Shown here: positions 63,222 to 64,000 of the stretch, piece by piece
Layout of the letters: every line of letters begins with the position of its first letter
Position numbering within the stretch: the first letter of the stretch is position 1
Made by a program: the position numbers and the translations under genes
Assembly: GCA_031549485.1 (NCBI GenBank)
Contig: JAVBPR010000010.1
Location: forward strand, 13,173 to 77,172
Source of the DNA: JAVBPR01 sp031549485
GTDB lineage: Bacteria > Bacillota > Clostridia > Oscillospirales > Feifaniaceae
Direction of reading: 5' to 3'
Length of the DNA stretch: 64,000 nucleotides
The notes under the pieces: model-generated
Told to the model about the DNA's origin: nothing
Database searches by the model: none
Seen by the model: the letters and a program-made list of their open reading frames with translations, nothing else

Positions 63222-63947
63222 TTATCTTTTTAAAATATTTTCTACTTCGGCTAAATCGTCCGGAGTATTTACGCCATAGGCTTCTTCGATATTTTTCGTG
63301 GCGTAAACGCAAACTTTTTCGCCGCTTTTTGCCATGAGCTCGGGAAGATCGGTCAGATAATATTCGCCCTGGCTGTTATCGGAAGAAAGAAGCGGTAAAT
63401 ATTTCGATAAAAGTGAGGCTTTGAATAAATAAACGCCGACATTGAGAAAGGTTATTTTTTTCTCTTCCTCGCTGCAATCCCTGTCCTCAATTATTTTAAC
63501 GAAATGCCCTGCGCTGTCGGTCACGACTCTGCCGTAAGGCATTTTTTCTTTGACATCGGCTGCAAGAATAACGCCGGAGGCGTTTTCCTCATTATATAAT
63601 TTGTAAATATTATCGATTGTCGATTTTTGCAAAAGCGGCATATCTCCGTTTACGATAAAAACCGGTCCGTCATAGTTTTCAAGTTCGGGCAAAGCGCAGG
63701 AAACGGCGTGCCCGGTGCCTTTTTGCTCGCTTTGCAAGGCGTAGCGGTATTCATCGCCGAGAAGCGATTTGACCTTGTCGCCCATAAAGCCGATAACAAT
63801 AATAACATCGCGTTTCGGAATATCAAAAAGCGATAAAACATATGAAATCAAGGGTTTCTCAAGCGCACTGCGCAAAACTTTCGGAAGCTGCGTTTCCTCG
63901 CTGTTCATCCTTTTTCCGGCGCCTGCGGCAAGTATGATTGCTTTCAT
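63222..63947 (-). CDS. GlmU-type UDP-GlcNAc nucleotidyltransferase domain only
   Basis: 241 residues. Nucleotidyltransferase start ILAAGAGKRM, then LPKVLRSALEKPL, EQKGTGHAV, VNGDMPLL and LNVGVYLF, matching the uridyltransferase half of GlmU. The C-terminal left-handed beta-helix acetyltransferase half is absent; the stop comes right after the first domain. It could make a UDP-sugar from GlcNAc-1-P, or the acetyltransferase may be a separate protein elsewhere. GGGGAAAT ribosome site. Confidence 0.82.
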   Translation of the reverse strand: MKAIILAAGAGKRMNSEETQLPKVLRSALEKPLISYVLSLFDIPKRDVIIVIGFMGDKVKSLLGDEYRYALQSEQKGTGHAVSCALPELENYDGPVFIVNGDMPLLQKSTIDNIYKLYNEENASGVILAADVKEKMPYGRVVTDSAGHFVKIIEDRDCSEEEKKITFLNVGVYLFKASLLSKYLPLLSSDNSQGEYYLTDLPELMAKSGEKVCVYATKNIEEAYGVNTPDDLAEVENILKR

Positions 63948-64000
63948 CTATATTTCCCCTATTTCTTTTTCTACATTTTTTATAATGGTAAAGACCGAAT
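63948..64000 (-). CDS. 3' end of an unidentified gene (partial)
   Basis: On the minus strand a frame enters from the edge and reads SVFTIIKNVEKEIGEI before TAG at 63950-63948, immediately before the GlmU-type ATG. The tail is too short to identify. It implies that the nucleotidyltransferase is in an operon continuing to the right. Confidence 0.45.
   Translation of the reverse strand, partial: SVFTIIKNVEKEIGEI

Overview
The window looks like a chromosomal segment of a spore-forming, probably anaerobic member of the Clostridia (Firmicutes). Evidence: a SpoIID/SpoIIQ-type sporulation pair with a sigma-F-like promoter, class III (oxygen-sensitive) ribonucleotide reductase, RNase Y/YmdB, Asp23 and FakA/FakB-type genes, ZapA, strong GGAGG ribosome sites, and many GC hairpin plus T-run terminators. 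No tRNA, rRNA, CRISPR array, phage or complete insertion sequence was recognised. The species cannot be named from this sequence.

Layout. 1-3.4 kb (minus): two adjacent membrane signalling proteins with similar 7TM+PAS front ends; one ends in EAL, the other runs off the edge. 3.5-8 kb: EutH-type ethanolamine permease, a cell-wall amidase and a first citrate synthase. 8-10.7 kb (minus): a tight trio of two membrane proteins and an M20 peptidase. 10.9-17.4 kb: a rhamnulokinase-like protein lacking kinase residues, a ROK glucokinase, NrdR-box-controlled nrdDG, thioredoxin and a TVP38/VTT membrane protein. 17.4-18.8 kb is an accessory patch: a broken acetyltransferase, a PPOX-type protein, and a GIY-YIG nuclease gene enclosed by a perfect 30-bp inverted repeat, with a related palindrome nearby. 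18.9-29.1 kb is central metabolism: isocitrate dehydrogenase, aconitase, malic enzyme and a second citrate synthase, interrupted by envelope-lipid/glycan genes and a small AT-rich patch.

29.2-31.7 kb: spoIID, spoIIQ-like and a glycerophosphodiesterase. 31.7-40.5 kb: a chorismate-synthase homologue that has lost its catalytic residues, RNase Y, YmdB, PgeF/YfiH, an orphan peptide-binding lipoprotein and a YhaO/YhaN-type nuclease/ATPase pair. 40.5-46.5 kb: Asp23, a FakA/YloV-type gene broken by an in-frame stop, RecG, a thioredoxin-reductase-like flavoprotein and DegV/FakB. 46.5-58.3 kb: zapA, a U32 protein, dut, maf, mreC, mreD, mrdA, mpg, minD, an altered methylglyoxal synthase, hisS (no standard start codon) and aspS. 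58.4-62.9 kb: a Gld-like ABC exporter operon. The right edge holds a lipoprotein and a lone GlmU-type nucleotidyltransferase on the minus strand.

Together, citrate synthase, aconitase and NADP-isocitrate dehydrogenase give the oxidative arm of a split TCA cycle ending at 2-oxoglutarate (glutamate and NADPH supply), with malic enzyme linking malate and pyruvate. The most unusual theme is at least three recognisable enzyme homologues (RhaB-, AroC- and MgsA-like) in which key catalytic residues are replaced although the reading frames are intact. Others are the GIY-YIG/inverted-repeat unit and lesions in two housekeeping genes (fakA, hisS) that are either real or assembly errors.
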